NCBI GenBank assembly: GCA_001898035.1
Contig: MKRX01000006.1
Span: forward strand, 434,436 to 498,435
DNA length: 64,000 nucleotides
Direction: 5' to 3'
Source: Armatimonadetes bacterium 55-13
Lineage (GTDB): Bacteria > Armatimonadota > Fimbriimonadia > Fimbriimonadales > Fimbriimonadaceae
Shown: one piece after another, positions 50,181 through 59,427 of the stretch
Numbering within the stretch: the first letter of the stretch is position 1
How the letters are laid out: each line of letters starts with the position of its first letter
Notes under the pieces: generated by a model
Told to the model about the DNA's origin: nothing
Database searches by the model: none
What the model saw: only the letters and a program-made list of their open reading frames with translations
Position numbers and translations under genes: made by a program

Positions 50181-50261
50181 TATTTGTATAGGTTTCTCGA
50201 TATTGGACGAATCTGTAACCTTCTCCGCGTCAATTTAACGTACACTTCGCATTCGTAACGC

Positions 50262-52052
50262 ATGCCGCAAGTAGACGAACCTCACGAACGTGGGGCCGAC
50301 GAGCGAAAGGCGCCATCTGCGCTTCGTCGGCTGTTTTCGGAGCTCAGACCGTTTCTGGGGCTACTGCTCACCTGCTCCAGCCTCACGATTGCGCAATCGG
50401 CGTTTGGATTCGTACCTCCCCTTATTCTTGGCGATATTGTCAATCGCCTTCAGCACGGGGATCCGATTAATGCGTATGCCTACTTAGGTTACATTGTAGG
50501 GTTTGCAGTTGTACAAGGCATTCTAGGATATGCCTTGGGTGTTTACACGTCTCTGATGGGCCAAAAGTTCCTTTTGCTTATTCGAGAACGCCTCTACCGC
50601 CACATGCAGAGCCTCCCGCTCGCCTATTTTGAGAAGAACCAAACCGGCAAGCTCGTCAGCTACGTTATTAACGACGCGTCTACCGTAAACAACCTCATTA
50701 CCGGAAACCTCAACACCCTCGTTTCGGGCGCGGTTCAACTCGTCATCGTCGTCATCGTCCTCTTCGCCATCAACTGGAAGCTCGCCCTTCTCGCCCTCAC
50801 CCCCGTCCCGTTCTACATTGTCAATTTCCGCCGGTTCCTCAAGCCCCTCCAAACCACCTCTGACGACATTCGAACCCGCCGAGACACCATGTTCGGCGTC
50901 ATGCAAGAGCGCCTTGCCGGCGTCCAAGTCGTTAAGAGCTTTGGCCAAGAGCGTCGAGAATCCCGAGGATTCATGGCCATCACCCGCGGCCTGATGGGTC
51001 TCAACGTCCGCCAAGGCGCCCTCGGCGGCGGTCTCTGGACCTCCGCCGACGCTCTCTGCGGCATCGGCCAGGGCCTCGTCCTCTGGTATGGCGGCATTCT
51101 CTGCCTCCAGGGCACCATCGGCGCTGGCACCCTCGTCATGTTCCTGATGTATTCCGTCACCTACGTGTACGGCCCTATCATCCAGTTCCTCGTCGCCATC
51201 GACCCCATCGCCCGCGCACAAAACGCCCTCTGGCGTATCTTCCGAACGCTGGACATCAAGAACGTTGTGGACGACAAACCCGAGGCTCCCCCCATGCCCC
51301 CCATCAAGGGCGATGTCCTCTTCGACAACATCTGGTTCGAGTACGAGCCCAATCAACCCGTCATCAAGGGCCTCACCCTCGAAGCCAAAGCGGGTCAAAT
51401 GGTCGCCTTGATCGGATTCAGTGGCAGCGGCAAGACCACCCTCACCAGCCTCCTGCTCCGCCACTACGACCCCACCTCCGGCCGTCTGACGATCGATGGT
51501 CATGACCTTCGGGACATCCAACTCCTCTCCTACCGAGAGCAAGTCGGCGTCGTCGCCCAAGAGAGCATCCTTTTCAACACCTCCGTGTTCGAGAACATCC
51601 GCTACGGTCGCATGGACGCCACTGAAGAAGAAGTCCACCGCGCCGCCCGAGCCGCCAATATCCACCAAGCCATCCTCGATCTCCCCGACGGCTACGAAAC
51701 CAAGATCGGAGAAGACGGCGTCAAGCTTTCCGTTGGCGAAAAGCAGCGCATCGCCATCGCCCGCGCCCTCCTCGCCGATCCCAAGATCCTCATCCTCGAC
51801 GAGGCGACCTCCTCCCTGGATTCCCAAACCGAGGCCCAACTCCAACAGGCTCTCGATAACCTCCTCCAAGGCCGCACCAGCTTTGTCGTCGCCCACCGCC
51901 TCTCCACCATCGTCAAGGCGGACGTCATCGTCGTTCTCGAAAAGGGCGTCATCACAGAGCAAGGAACTCACACCGAGCTTCTCAGCAAAGGCGGCCTCTA
52001 CGCCAGCCTCTACCAGAAGCAATTCAGCGTGGCCCTAGAGAATGCGTCGTAA
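50262..52052 (+). CDS. ABC exporter, fused permease and ATPase
   Basis: The 596-aa half-transporter has six membrane helices (about 25-325) and an ATPase with Walker A GFSGSGKTT (about 386-394). The ABC signature is LSVGEKQRIA and Walker B is ILILDEATSSLD. The H-loop histidine is in FVVAHRLSTIVK. It resembles lipid- or drug-exporting MsbA/LmrA-type homodimers. The substrate is unknown. It is divergent from phoU across 81 bp and has no partner half-transporter. The ATG at 50262 lacks an obvious Shine-Dalgarno sequence. Confidence 0.94.
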   Translation: MPQVDEPHERGADERKAPSALRRLFSELRPFLGLLLTCSSLTIAQSAFGFVPPLILGDIVNRLQHGDPINAYAYLGYIVGFAVVQGILGYALGVYTSLMGQKFLLLIRERLYRHMQSLPLAYFEKNQTGKLVSYVINDASTVNNLITGNLNTLVSGAVQLVIVVIVLFAINWKLALLALTPVPFYIVNFRRFLKPLQTTSDDIRTRRDTMFGVMQERLAGVQVVKSFGQERRESRGFMAITRGLMGLNVRQGALGGGLWTSADALCGIGQGLVLWYGGILCLQGTIGAGTLVMFLMYSVTYVYGPIIQFLVAIDPIARAQNALWRIFRTLDIKNVVDDKPEAPPMPPIKGDVLFDNIWFEYEPNQPVIKGLTLEAKAGQMVALIGFSGSGKTTLTSLLLRHYDPTSGRLTIDGHDLRDIQLLSYREQVGVVAQESILFNTSVFENIRYGRMDATEEEVHRAARAANIHQAILDLPDGYETKIGEDGVKLSVGEKQRIAIARALLADPKILILDEATSSLDSQTEAQLQQALDNLLQGRTSFVVAHRLSTIVKADVIVVLEKGVITEQGTHTELLSKGGLYASLYQKQFSVALENAS

Positions 52053-52130
52053 CCCACCTGAGCATCGAACGTCGCTCCTCTTGGGCCTAGTCGCCAACGG
52101 TCCCATTCCATAAACAGGTAAGTTTCACCC

Positions 52131-52742
52131 GTGCGTTCGATAACCTCCCTTGCGTTGATCCTCGTTTGCGGTGTGGCAAGTGCTGATCGCTTGATCACCA
52201 TTCCCACCGGCTCAAAAATCCGATTGAACACCGTTCGCGTCGAGTCCCTCTGGGAGCAATCAAGATCGCGAACGCAAAAGAATTACGTTGGGTTCGGCGT
52301 CACCGATGGCATCGACATGGAGGTCTTCACCGAGAAATACGAAGGGAAGAACATCCGCACCTCCTTCGATGTGTCGTACAACTACATCCCACCCATCGTT
52401 GGTATCGGTCCTGGCATCAGCTTCGGAATCAAAGACTTCCTCAACGTGAGCCGCGACGGTCGCCGAATGTTCCTCGCCATCACCACCAAGGAAGGCTATG
52501 CGGACTCCGTCACCGCCCAGATTCCTGCCGAGATCACCATCGGCGGATACTTCGGCTCCGTTAATGCTCCGTTCATCGGCGCCATGCTCCCGTTCACAGA
52601 CCGCGTTCGCTTCCTCGCTGAGTTTAACGGCAAACACTTGGAAGCCGGTCTAGACATTCGCCCCCTCCGCAACCTCGGTCTCCGGGCGATCTTCGACAAC
52701 AAAGACGTCTTGGTCGGCGCGCAGTTTACGTTTCGCTACTGA
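52131..52742 (+). CDS. Small secreted beta-rich protein, possible outer-membrane barrel
   Basis: Translation begins at a GTG at 52131. The 203-aa product has a signal peptide (MRSITSLALILVCGVASA) and alternating polar and apolar beta strands (KNYVGFGVTDGIDMEVF, TSFDVSYNYIPPIVGIGPGI). It ends with an aromatic residue (GAQFTFRY), as outer-membrane barrels do. The weak overall pattern resembles YjbH-type barrels. The last 17 bp overlap the convergent acyltransferase gene. No function can be assigned. Confidence 0.65.
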   Translation: MRSITSLALILVCGVASADRLITIPTGSKIRLNTVRVESLWEQSRSRTQKNYVGFGVTDGIDMEVFTEKYEGKNIRTSFDVSYNYIPPIVGIGPGISFGIKDFLNVSRDGRRMFLAITTKEGYADSVTAQIPAEITIGGYFGSVNAPFIGAMLPFTDRVRFLAEFNGKHLEAGLDIRPLRNLGLRAIFDNKDVLVGAQFTFRY

Positions 52743-53424
52743 CCGGAACCGCTTCCGGTACTGACTCAAGAGCCGGAAGCACCTCAAACCCGTTCTCATT
52801 GCAGAGTTGCCGAATGCGCTCTGCCAATGTCTTGGAGAACGCCTCCCGAGCCAGCTTCTCATTCCCCGTCGTGGCGACCACATCCGCATAGGTAAACGGC
52901 TTGCCGAACACCACCTTAATCCGGTGCCGCTTGCCCTTCGCCCCGCGTGGCATCACGATGTTGGAGCCAATAATCCCCACCGGCACCACCGGCGCGCCGG
53001 ATCGCTTCGCCAGCATCGCCGTTCCCTTATTGATCGGGTTCATGTGAATGCCATCCCCCCGGGTCCCTTCTGGGTGGACCAAAAGCGCTTCCCCTTCCTC
53101 CAACATCGCCAGAGATTTCCGAATCGCCTCCGTGTCGCCTTCGCCGCGATGAACCGGAAAGGCCCCCAAAGAGAAGATGATCTTCCCAAAGATTCCCTTA
53201 AACAGCTCTTCCTTGGCCATAAACCGCAATCGCCGTTGCGGCATCGCGCAACCCGTCGCCGGAGGGTCCAGATGGCTCACGTGAATCGGTGCAATAATGA
53301 CGGCACCTGTCTTCGGGATGTTCTCCCGACCCACCGATTCCAATCCCCCCGTCACTGCGCCGAAATAAACCGTTCGGACCAGCCAGTTGACGAAGCGATA
53401 CCACCCATCATAGTGCTTCGCCAT
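52726..53424 (-). CDS. PlsC-family 1-acylglycerol-3-phosphate acyltransferase
   Basis: The 232-aa protein has the acyltransferase motifs: HVSHLD (H-x4-D, H48 and D53) and VHPEGTRGDG (the substrate-binding EGTR motif, near 118). A PVVPVGIIGSNIVMPRG stretch corresponds to motif IV. It should add the second acyl chain to lysophosphatidate in phospholipid synthesis. The start at 53424 lies 49 bp from the divergent MFS gene. Confidence 0.92.
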   Translation of the reverse strand: MAKHYDGWYRFVNWLVRTVYFGAVTGGLESVGRENIPKTGAVIIAPIHVSHLDPPATGCAMPQRRLRFMAKEELFKGIFGKIIFSLGAFPVHRGEGDTEAIRKSLAMLEEGEALLVHPEGTRGDGIHMNPINKGTAMLAKRSGAPVVPVGIIGSNIVMPRGAKGKRHRIKVVFGKPFTYADVVATTGNEKLAREAFSKTLAERIRQLCNENGFEVLPALESVPEAVPVSSET

Positions 53425-53473
53425 CGACCCTAGAGGTTACTCGGAAAGCCCCCTTTCCTGTATAACTACCCCA

Positions 53474-54748
53474 ATGGCTACCCTTGCCGATGACGCCTCC
53501 CCTCCCTGGTACCGGGGTCTCACCCGATTCCAATGGACCATCCTCCTCGCCGCTTGGCTCGGGTGGGTCTTTGACGTCTTCGATGCCGCCATCTTCAACT
53601 TCACTAAGACTTCGATTCTCAAGGAAATGATGGGAGCGGAAGGCTACGCTGCCAGTGGCCCTACGGTGGAAGGTTGGATTCAGGGAATCTTCCTCTTCGG
53701 TTGGGCGCTCGGAGGCCTGCTCTTCGGCATCCTCGCCGATCGCTGGGGCAGAACTCGCACCCTGGTCCTCACCATCCTCGTCTACAGCCTCTTCACCGGC
53801 CTCACCATCTTCTGTCGAGAGGTCTGGCAAATCGCCGCCGCCCGATTTATCGTCGCGCTGGGGATCGGCGGAGAATGGGCCGCCGGCGCCGCCTTGGTCG
53901 CTGAGGTCATGCCCAACCGATCCCGGGCCGCTGCCGCCGCTATCCTCCAATCCGCTGCCGCCTTCGGCCCGGCCCTCGCGGGCGTGGCTCAGCTCTTCCT
54001 CAGGGGAATGCCCTGGCAGTACATGTATGTAGTCGGCGTCGTTCCCGCCCTCATCTGCGTCCTCATTCGCCTTGCCATCAAAGAGCCTGAACCGACCGCC
54101 GGCAATTCCCCCACTCATTCGGTCAATCCACTCCGCGACCTCTGGGCAAGTCCAACTTGGCGAAAAAGAGTTCTCGTCGCTATGGTCATCGGCGCCGTCG
54201 TCGTCACCGGTGCCGGGACCGCCTCCTTCTGGGCGCCCAACCTTCTGGAGTCCGCCAGCAAGGGACTCTCCAAAGCAGACGTGGATGCTCGAAAAAGCAT
54301 CGGAATTATGGTCTCCCACATCGGCACCCTCATCGGGGTTCTCTTGGTGCCCTACCTGTGCGAGAAGTTCGGCCGCAAGCGCACGATCGGCGCATTTTTT
54401 GCCGCCACCCCCATCGCGGTGGTCGCCATCGCCTCTTCCGGATTGGATTACGGAAGCCTCCTCCTCATCCTGCCGTTCATCAATTTCTTTGCCATCGGCA
54501 TCTCCGGCGCACTGGCCCTTTATTTCCCGGAGCTCTTTCCCACCGCGCTCCGGGCCACCGGAGCAGGCATGGCTTATAACGTCGGACGTGTCTTCTCCAT
54601 CCTCATGCCCATCGTAACCGGATTCATCATTAGCCAATCCCATTCCATTGGAACCGGATTCCTCGTCTCGGGAAGCATCTACCTCGTCGGCCTTCTTGCC
54701 CTCCCCTTCGCCCCCGAGACCAAAGGCAAACCTCTGCCGACCGCATAA
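53474..54748 (+). CDS. MFS transporter (sugar/organic acid:H+ symporter type)
   Basis: The 424-aa protein has about twelve membrane segments. The conserved loop 2-3 motif is GGLLFGILADRWGRTRTL (about 79-96, G-x-L-x-D-R-x-G-R). The loop 4-5 GIGGEWAAGAALVAEVMPNR (about 134-153) is typical of the metabolite:H+ symporter/sialate-type family, and PYLCEKFGRKRT mirrors the first motif in the second half. The substrate may be an organic acid or sugar; none can be fixed from sequence. A bidirectional terminator follows by 5 bp, which also ends the convergent jag gene. Confidence 0.9.
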   Translation: MATLADDASPPWYRGLTRFQWTILLAAWLGWVFDVFDAAIFNFTKTSILKEMMGAEGYAASGPTVEGWIQGIFLFGWALGGLLFGILADRWGRTRTLVLTILVYSLFTGLTIFCREVWQIAAARFIVALGIGGEWAAGAALVAEVMPNRSRAAAAAILQSAAAFGPALAGVAQLFLRGMPWQYMYVVGVVPALICVLIRLAIKEPEPTAGNSPTHSVNPLRDLWASPTWRKRVLVAMVIGAVVVTGAGTASFWAPNLLESASKGLSKADVDARKSIGIMVSHIGTLIGVLLVPYLCEKFGRKRTIGAFFAATPIAVVAIASSGLDYGSLLLILPFINFFAIGISGALALYFPELFPTALRATGAGMAYNVGRVFSILMPIVTGFIISQSHSIGTGFLVSGSIYLVGLLALPFAPETKGKPLPTA

Positions 54749-54752
54749 AGAA

Positions 54753-54785
54753 AAATCCCTCGGAAGATCGACTTCCGAGGGATTT
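54753..54785. terminator. Bidirectional terminator between MFS and jag genes
   Basis: Fourteen-base arms AAATCCCTCGGAAG and its complement enclose a 5-nt loop. A-runs on the left and T-runs on the right suit termination in both directions for the two convergent genes. Confidence 0.85.
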
Positions 54786-54807
54786 CAAAGAGGATTACCG
54801 ACTAAGA

Positions 54808-55590
54808 TCAGTCGGCGGGTGCGATGACCACACGGCGGTTCGGCTCTTCGCCCTCGCTGTAGGTAGTGATTCCCGCGTACTCGCCCAACGCCTTGTGAAC
54901 GATGCGTCGCTCGAACGCCGGGAGGGCATCTAAAACCGCTTCCTCGCCGCGCTTGATCACTTCGTCGGCTACTCGCTTCGCGTGAGCCGTCAACTGCTGC
55001 TCGCGTCGAGTGCGGTACTGATTGCCGTCGATCGTGCTGCGAACGCCATTCGCGAAGGATCGTCCCGCGATGATGTTGACCAGATACTGGAGCGCGTTCA
55101 AAACTTCGCCGTGCTTGCCTACCAAGTAAGCCGCGTCCTTTCCATCGAGCTCGATGTTGACGTACTTGCCGCTCACGCCCGAAAGTTTCGCCGTCACCTG
55201 CAGATCGGCCTTCTTGATCAGGTCCTCGACGAGAGCCAAGAACTTCTCTCCGTCCTCCTGAGTAGCCACCACTTCTTCGGCGGCCTCCTCTGCCGGAGCC
55301 TCGGGAGCAGCCACTTCCTCAACAGGAGCGGGCTCCTCCTTCTTAGGCGCCTTGGTCGCGCGCCCCTTCTTCACCGGCTTCTCTTCGGACTTCGCGGGCT
55401 TTTCCGTAGCTGCCGGCGCTGCCTCTGCCGCCTTCACTTCTGCCCGAATTCGAACCGTGCTTTTACCGAAAAGACCCTTTGTCTCTTCTAATACTGTAAT
55501 CGTAAGCTGGTCTTCTGATACTCCCAGCTTCGAGACCGCCGTTTGGGTGGCCTCCTGTACTGTCTTCCCCGTGGTTTCGATGGCTTGCAT
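54808..55590 (-). CDS. khpB: RNA-binding protein KhpB (Jag/SpoIIIJ-associated)
   Basis: The 260-aa protein has a Jag_N domain (about 1-50, with ETKGLFGKS), a long Lys/Ala/Glu/Pro-rich linker (about 55-115), a KH domain (YVNIELDGKDAAYLVGKHGE, where GKHG resembles GxxG) and an R3H domain (AFERRIVHKALGEYAG...NRRVVIAP). With KhpA it binds RNA and affects cell division and envelope gene expression in other bacteria. It follows yidC by 81 bp on the same strand, the classical oriC-cluster order. The linker is longer than in most relatives. Confidence 0.93.
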   Translation of the reverse strand: MQAIETTGKTVQEATQTAVSKLGVSEDQLTITVLEETKGLFGKSTVRIRAEVKAAEAAPAATEKPAKSEEKPVKKGRATKAPKKEEPAPVEEVAAPEAPAEEAAEEVVATQEDGEKFLALVEDLIKKADLQVTAKLSGVSGKYVNIELDGKDAAYLVGKHGEVLNALQYLVNIIAGRSFANGVRSTIDGNQYRTRREQQLTAHAKRVADEVIKRGEEAVLDALPAFERRIVHKALGEYAGITTYSEGEEPNRRVVIAPAD

Positions 55591-55670
55591 AATCCTCTCT
55601 TGCGAACTTTACTTGAATCGGTTAAAGAATGGTTGGGGGACGCCCCTCTGCGTCTCCCATTTTCATCTAC

Positions 55671-57056
55671 CTACTTCCTTTTCTTCGGCTTGTGCTTGGC
55701 TGGTGCACCCGTCTTCCCGTTGAGCGAGTTCACGTTCGCACCATTTGCTCCCTGACTGTTCTGAGCCTCTTGGAACTTGGCAAAGAAGCCGCCGCCCGGA
55801 TACGCCCCGCCGTCCTTCGTATTTACTTTAACCAAAGGCGGCAACGGCAACCGGTAAGCCCTCAGCGACTGCGCCGTCGCCAAAATGTTCGTGAACGTCC
55901 AATAAAGTACGAACGCCGCCGGTACCGGGAAAAACCCAAGCAACATGAATACCGGCATCAAAACCGCAAAGCTCAAACCCATGATACGCTGTTGCTTCAC
56001 CTGAGTCGGATCGGTGACCGGCTGCAACATCGTGGAAGTACAGAGCGAGATTCCGTAAAGAATAATCAGAATCGTGTCGACCTGCCCAAGGTTCGGGGCA
56101 ATGAATCCCTTTGTTGCCTGGCTCGTGGAAGCGTTGATCCAAAGGAACGTGCCTTTCTGGAATTCGAACTGGTAGTGCAGCATGCACTGGTACACGAACA
56201 AGAACAACGGCATCTGAACTAAGGCCGGACCGCAGCCCGCCATCGGATTGATCCCGTACTCCCGGTACAGCTCCATCGTCTTGGTCTGCTGTGTCTGCGG
56301 ACTGTCCTTGTAACGCTCCTTAATCTCCTTAAGCATCGGAGTGAGCTGAGACATCTGCCGTGACCACATCAACTGGCGCTGAGTAAGCGGGTAGACCACA
56401 CCTCGAACGACTAACGCCAACAAGAGCGCCGCAAACCAGTAGCTAAATGCCGGAATGGAACCCGTGGCGTGAACGAGGAGATCTACAAACTGATAGCCGC
56501 CCGGCATGAATCCCCATACCAAGTCGGTCTTGTTGCGCGTCGTGAGCTCACTGACGACCTTCTGATAAAGCTCGTGGCCCGTCCACTGGCTCCACGTAAA
56601 GCGCTCCGGCTGCCGAACCGTCTTCGGAATCTCGACGGTCGTCTTATTCCACTCGTCCAGCCCCGCCTTCTTGCGGTTCATCGTATCGAGCGAATAGTAA
56701 GCCTGTCGAATGCGCTGAGTCTCGTTGCGCTGCATACCCGCCTTCAGCTGGGTATCCGCCACCAAGATCGATCCCTCAATTCGAAGGGCCTCTGCTTGTT
56801 GTTCGGTCAGTTTCTTGGCGTTGGTCTCTTCGTGGATCTTGGAGTTAAGCGCAGAGTTCTCGCGAACGATAGAAACATCCAAAAGCTTGGAGTTCATCTC
56901 CCGCATCGACTTCAACACGTCGGCGGTCGTGCGATTGCTGTCTGCAGTATTCTGCTGTGGCTTGTTGCAGAAGAGCTGCATGCCCAAGAAGACCGTCGTG
57001 ACGATCAGCAGGGTCTGTAAGAAGTTCTGTTTAGGGGTCGGGGCGGGGCGACTCAT
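55671..57056 (-). CDS. yidC: Membrane protein insertase YidC
   Basis: YidC inserts membrane proteins with or without SecYEG. The 461-aa protein has an N-terminal anchor (LLIVTTVFLGMQLF, about 15-28), a helical region to about 190, then the insertase core: VVYPLTQRQLMWSRQMSQLT (about 222-241), a coiled-coil loop (KERYKDSPQTQQTKTMELYR) and GINPMAGCGPALVQMPLFLF. Four or five membrane segments follow. The large periplasmic domain of proteobacterial YidC is replaced by a helical segment. The C-terminus is rich in Lys, as in ribosome-binding forms. yidD and rnpA lie upstream. Confidence 0.94.
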   Translation of the reverse strand: MSRPAPTPKQNFLQTLLIVTTVFLGMQLFCNKPQQNTADSNRTTADVLKSMREMNSKLLDVSIVRENSALNSKIHEETNAKKLTEQQAEALRIEGSILVADTQLKAGMQRNETQRIRQAYYSLDTMNRKKAGLDEWNKTTVEIPKTVRQPERFTWSQWTGHELYQKVVSELTTRNKTDLVWGFMPGGYQFVDLLVHATGSIPAFSYWFAALLLALVVRGVVYPLTQRQLMWSRQMSQLTPMLKEIKERYKDSPQTQQTKTMELYREYGINPMAGCGPALVQMPLFLFVYQCMLHYQFEFQKGTFLWINASTSQATKGFIAPNLGQVDTILIILYGISLCTSTMLQPVTDPTQVKQQRIMGLSFAVLMPVFMLLGFFPVPAAFVLYWTFTNILATAQSLRAYRLPLPPLVKVNTKDGGAYPGGGFFAKFQEAQNSQGANGANVNSLNGKTGAPAKHKPKKRK

Positions 57057-57165
57057 GGTTACTGGGGGATCTCGCGGGTTGCTTTCAGACGAGCGCGCAC
57101 GATCAAGTTACTGTCCAAATCGATCGGGGTTGCGGAGCGCGGGCCATTCTGCCCAAGCCCCCTCA

Positions 57166-57375
57166 CTACGGAACCGGATCGTGACCTCCGGGGTTCCAGG
57201 GACCGCATCGACAAATGCGTTTGAGGCCGAGCCACGAGCCCTTGAAGAGCCCGTATTTCTCCACCGCCTGTAGCGTGTAGTTGGAGCAACTCGGGGTGAA
57301 TCGGCACGTAGGCGGCATCCATTTCGTCGTTCTCTGGTAAAGGCGGATCAAGAAGATTCCGATTCGGCGGCCCAT
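57166..57375 (-). CDS. yidD: Membrane protein insertion efficiency factor YidD
   Basis: The 69-aa protein is a typical YidD: an amphipathic start ([17 protein letters not shown]), then [19 protein letters not shown] (about 24-42) and the C-terminal [15 protein letters not shown]. It helps insertion by YidC at the inner face of the membrane. It overlaps the 3' end of rnpA by 28 bp, which is common in this cluster. yidC begins 109 bp downstream. Confidence 0.96.
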   Translation of the reverse strand: MGRRIGIFLIRLYQRTTKWMPPTCRFTPSCSNYTLQAVEKYGLFKGSWLGLKRICRCGPWNPGGHDPVP

Positions 57376-57686
57376 CTCTCATTCATCCTGCTTAAAGCGT
57401 CGTCGATCTCGCTTCCCATCTCGCCCCACTCGGCGTTGACGGAAGTCGCAGAGGCAACGAAGATGTAGTCGAGATCGGTTCTTAACACGTCATCGAGCCT
57501 AAGAAGGATTGCGCGAATGCGTCTTTTGACCCAATTCCGGCGCGCATGGCACCCGATCTTCTTAGATGTCGCGATTCCGACCCGGCCTTCCCCAAAGGTG
57601 GCGCTGAGACGAAAGTGACGAGTCGAGACCCGCTTGCCGCCTTGGAAGACGGCTTCGAATCGTGGCTTGCTTAGGCCTTTCCTCAG
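57348..57686 (-). CDS. rnpA: Ribonuclease P protein component, non-canonical start
   Basis: This gene is easy to miss, because no ATG, GTG or TTG precedes its conserved part in frame. The frame encodes [47 protein letters not shown] and RRIRAILL. These carry the RnpA signature (RNxxKRxxR) that holds the RNA of RNase P for pre-tRNA 5' cleavage. The best start is the CTG at 57686, overlapping the rpmH stop codon (CTGA), for about 112 aa. The position between rpmH and yidD is the standard one. The start codon is inferred. Confidence 0.85.
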   Translation of the reverse strand: MRKGLSKPRFEAVFQGGKRVSTRHFRLSATFGEGRVGIATSKKIGCHARRNWVKRRIRAILLRLDDVLRTDLDYIFVASATSVNAEWGEMGSEIDDALSRMNERWAAESESS

Positions 57687-57817
57687 GAGGAAATCCGGTG
57701 GCGACCCTTGGAGCGGCGTCGCTTCAGGGTGTTCTGGCCATCCGTCGTTCGCATGCGGACGCGAAAGCCGTGCGTCTTCTTGCGGTGGCGGTTATTCGGT
57801 TGGTAGGTCCTTTTCAT
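57683..57817 (-). CDS. rpmH: 50S ribosomal protein bL34
   Basis: The 44-codon gene encodes [18 protein letters not shown], then [20 protein letters not shown] and a basic end. This is the near-universal bL34 sequence. It is the first gene of the rpmH-rnpA-yidD-yidC-jag block. In many bacteria dnaA and the replication origin lie directly upstream. Here the next gene is leuC, on the same strand, across 115 bp. Confidence 0.98.
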   Translation of the reverse strand: MKRTYQPNNRHRKKTHGFRVRMRTTDGQNTLKRRRSKGRHRISS

Positions 57818-57932
57818 GGTTCTAAATCGTCTCTAGTTGATTAGACCTGGCATTCTACCTCAATCAATCGCTCCGTGTCCTCGGGCGATTGCCGTTTCTG
57901 ATGCCTAATACCAGGTCTTTCGGGCCAGTTTA

Positions 57933-59321
57933 TTAGTCGAGGAATTCACGCGGGTCCGCGAACTTACCCTTCAATGCCGTCGCCGCCGCCGTTAAAGGAC
58001 TGACCAAGTGGGTCCGAGATCCCGGCCCCTGTCGCCCCTCGTACGGTCGGTTGGAAGTCGAAGCGCTGCGCTCTTGCGGTCGCAAGATGTCGCCGTTCAT
58101 GCCCAAGCACATCGAACAACCCGCTCGGTGCCACTCGAAGCCCGCTTCCTTGAAGATCGAATCCAAGCCTTCCTGCTCAGCCAACGCCTTCACCGCCTCG
58201 CTGCCCGGAACGACCATCGCCCGAACGCCCGACGCAACCTGATGCCCACGCACCACTCGCGCCGCATCCCGAAGGTCTTCGATGCGAGAGTTCGTACAAG
58301 ACCCGATGAACACCGTGTTCACCGTCGTCTCCGCCATAGTGTCGCCCGGCTTAAGGCCCATATACTTCTGCGCCCGCTCCTCGCCCGCATCCTGCGGCTC
58401 CGGAATGGCCTGATCGATATCAACCGTCATCGCCGGAGTCGTTCCCCACGTGATCTGCGGCTTCAACCCGTTAATGTCCAACGTCTCGTGACGCGTAAAC
58501 AGCGAAGAGTCGTCCGTCTTCAGTGTCCGCGCGTCTTCCACCATTCGGTCGAAATCCGCTCCCTTCGGCGCAAACGGTCGATCCTCCGCCGCGATGTAGT
58601 CGAACGTGATATCGTCAGGCTGGATCATCCCCGCCCGAGCGCCCATCTCGATCGACATGTTGCAGATCGTCATCCGCCCGCTCATCGGCAAATTCCGAAT
58701 TGCCTCTCCGAAATACTCGACCACGTAGCCGGTTCCCCCGCCCGCGCCGATCTTCCGAATGATCGCCAAGATAATGTCCTTGGACGTCACCCCTTCCGAG
58801 ACCTCGCCGTTAATTTCAATGCCTAACGACTTCGGTCGCCCGCTGGAACGCAACGTCTGCGTCGCCAGAACGTGCTCGACTTCCGTCGTGCCAATCCCAA
58901 ACGCCAGCGCGCCAAATGCGCCGTGAGTCGAGGTGTGGCTGTCGCCACAAACAATCGTCAGCCCTGGCAACGTAATGCCAAGCTGCGGACCAATCACGTG
59001 AACGATCCCCTGCTTCTCATGGCCATAGCCAAAAAGCGGAACTCCAAATTCCTGACAATTCCGCGCAAGCGCCGCTAGCTGTTTCCCACTTAGAGTCGTC
59101 TCGTCGATCGGACGTCCGTCGGTAGGCACGTTGTGGTCAACCGTCGCAAACGTAAGCTCCGGTCGCCGCACCTTCCGACCCAACTCCCGCAGACCATCGA
59201 ACGCCTGCGGTGAAGTGACTTCATGGACAAGGTGTCGGTCGATATAAAGAAGCGCCCCGCCGCCCGGCAATTCGGACACGACATGACGATCCCAGACCTT
59301 GTCAAACAGAGTGGAGGGCAT
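57933..59321 (-). CDS. leuC: 3-isopropylmalate dehydratase large subunit
   Basis: LeuC with LeuD isomerises 2- to 3-isopropylmalate in leucine synthesis. The start is the ATG at 59321 ([15 protein letters not shown]), which gives the usual length of about 462 aa. An upstream start adds nine atypical residues. The 4Fe-4S cysteines lie in [14 protein letters not shown] and [14 protein letters not shown], and the early VDHNVPT motif is typical. The leuD subunit gene, normally adjacent, is absent: the next gene on this strand is rpmH. The small subunit must be encoded elsewhere. Confidence 0.96.
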   Translation of the reverse strand: MPSTLFDKVWDRHVVSELPGGGALLYIDRHLVHEVTSPQAFDGLRELGRKVRRPELTFATVDHNVPTDGRPIDETTLSGKQLAALARNCQEFGVPLFGYGHEKQGIVHVIGPQLGITLPGLTIVCGDSHTSTHGAFGALAFGIGTTEVEHVLATQTLRSSGRPKSLGIEINGEVSEGVTSKDIILAIIRKIGAGGGTGYVVEYFGEAIRNLPMSGRMTICNMSIEMGARAGMIQPDDITFDYIAAEDRPFAPKGADFDRMVEDARTLKTDDSSLFTRHETLDINGLKPQITWGTTPAMTVDIDQAIPEPQDAGEERAQKYMGLKPGDTMAETTVNTVFIGSCTNSRIEDLRDAARVVRGHQVASGVRAMVVPGSEAVKALAEQEGLDSIFKEAGFEWHRAGCSMCLGMNGDILRPQERSASTSNRPYEGRQGPGSRTHLVSPLTAAATALKGKFADPREFLD

Positions 59322-59377
59322 ACACTCTATTTTACGCCCGCCGCTCACCCTATAGTTGACACAGACCCATAACAGAA

Positions 59378-59404
59378 GAGGGGAATGCCAACGGCATTCC
59401 CCTC
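59378..59404 (-). terminator. Hairpin terminator of the PEP-CTERM gene
   Basis: Arms GAGGGGAATGCC and GGCATTCCCCTC enclose a 3-nt loop, 23 bp past the stop of the minus-strand PEP-CTERM gene. The following minus-strand bases (TTCTGTTATG) are moderately T-rich. Confidence 0.75.
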
Positions 59405-59427
59405 GATTCGTTAGCGAATGGACTCGC

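Noticed and set aside
50523-52022. Long minus-strand frame (about 500 codons) opposite the ABC exporter
   Set aside because: It mirrors the codon bias of the real gene on the other strand, is rich in Asp/Glu/Gly runs, and has no known motif. The ABC transporter has all conserved motifs.
53408-54643. Long minus-strand frame opposite the MFS gene
   Set aside because: Low-complexity acidic translation with no motif; the plus-strand MFS motifs are clear.
57818-57932. Replication origin or DnaA boxes upstream of rpmH
   Set aside because: No TTATNCACA-like box is found in the 115 bp; only a short inverted repeat (AGACCTGG/CCAGGTCT) is seen.
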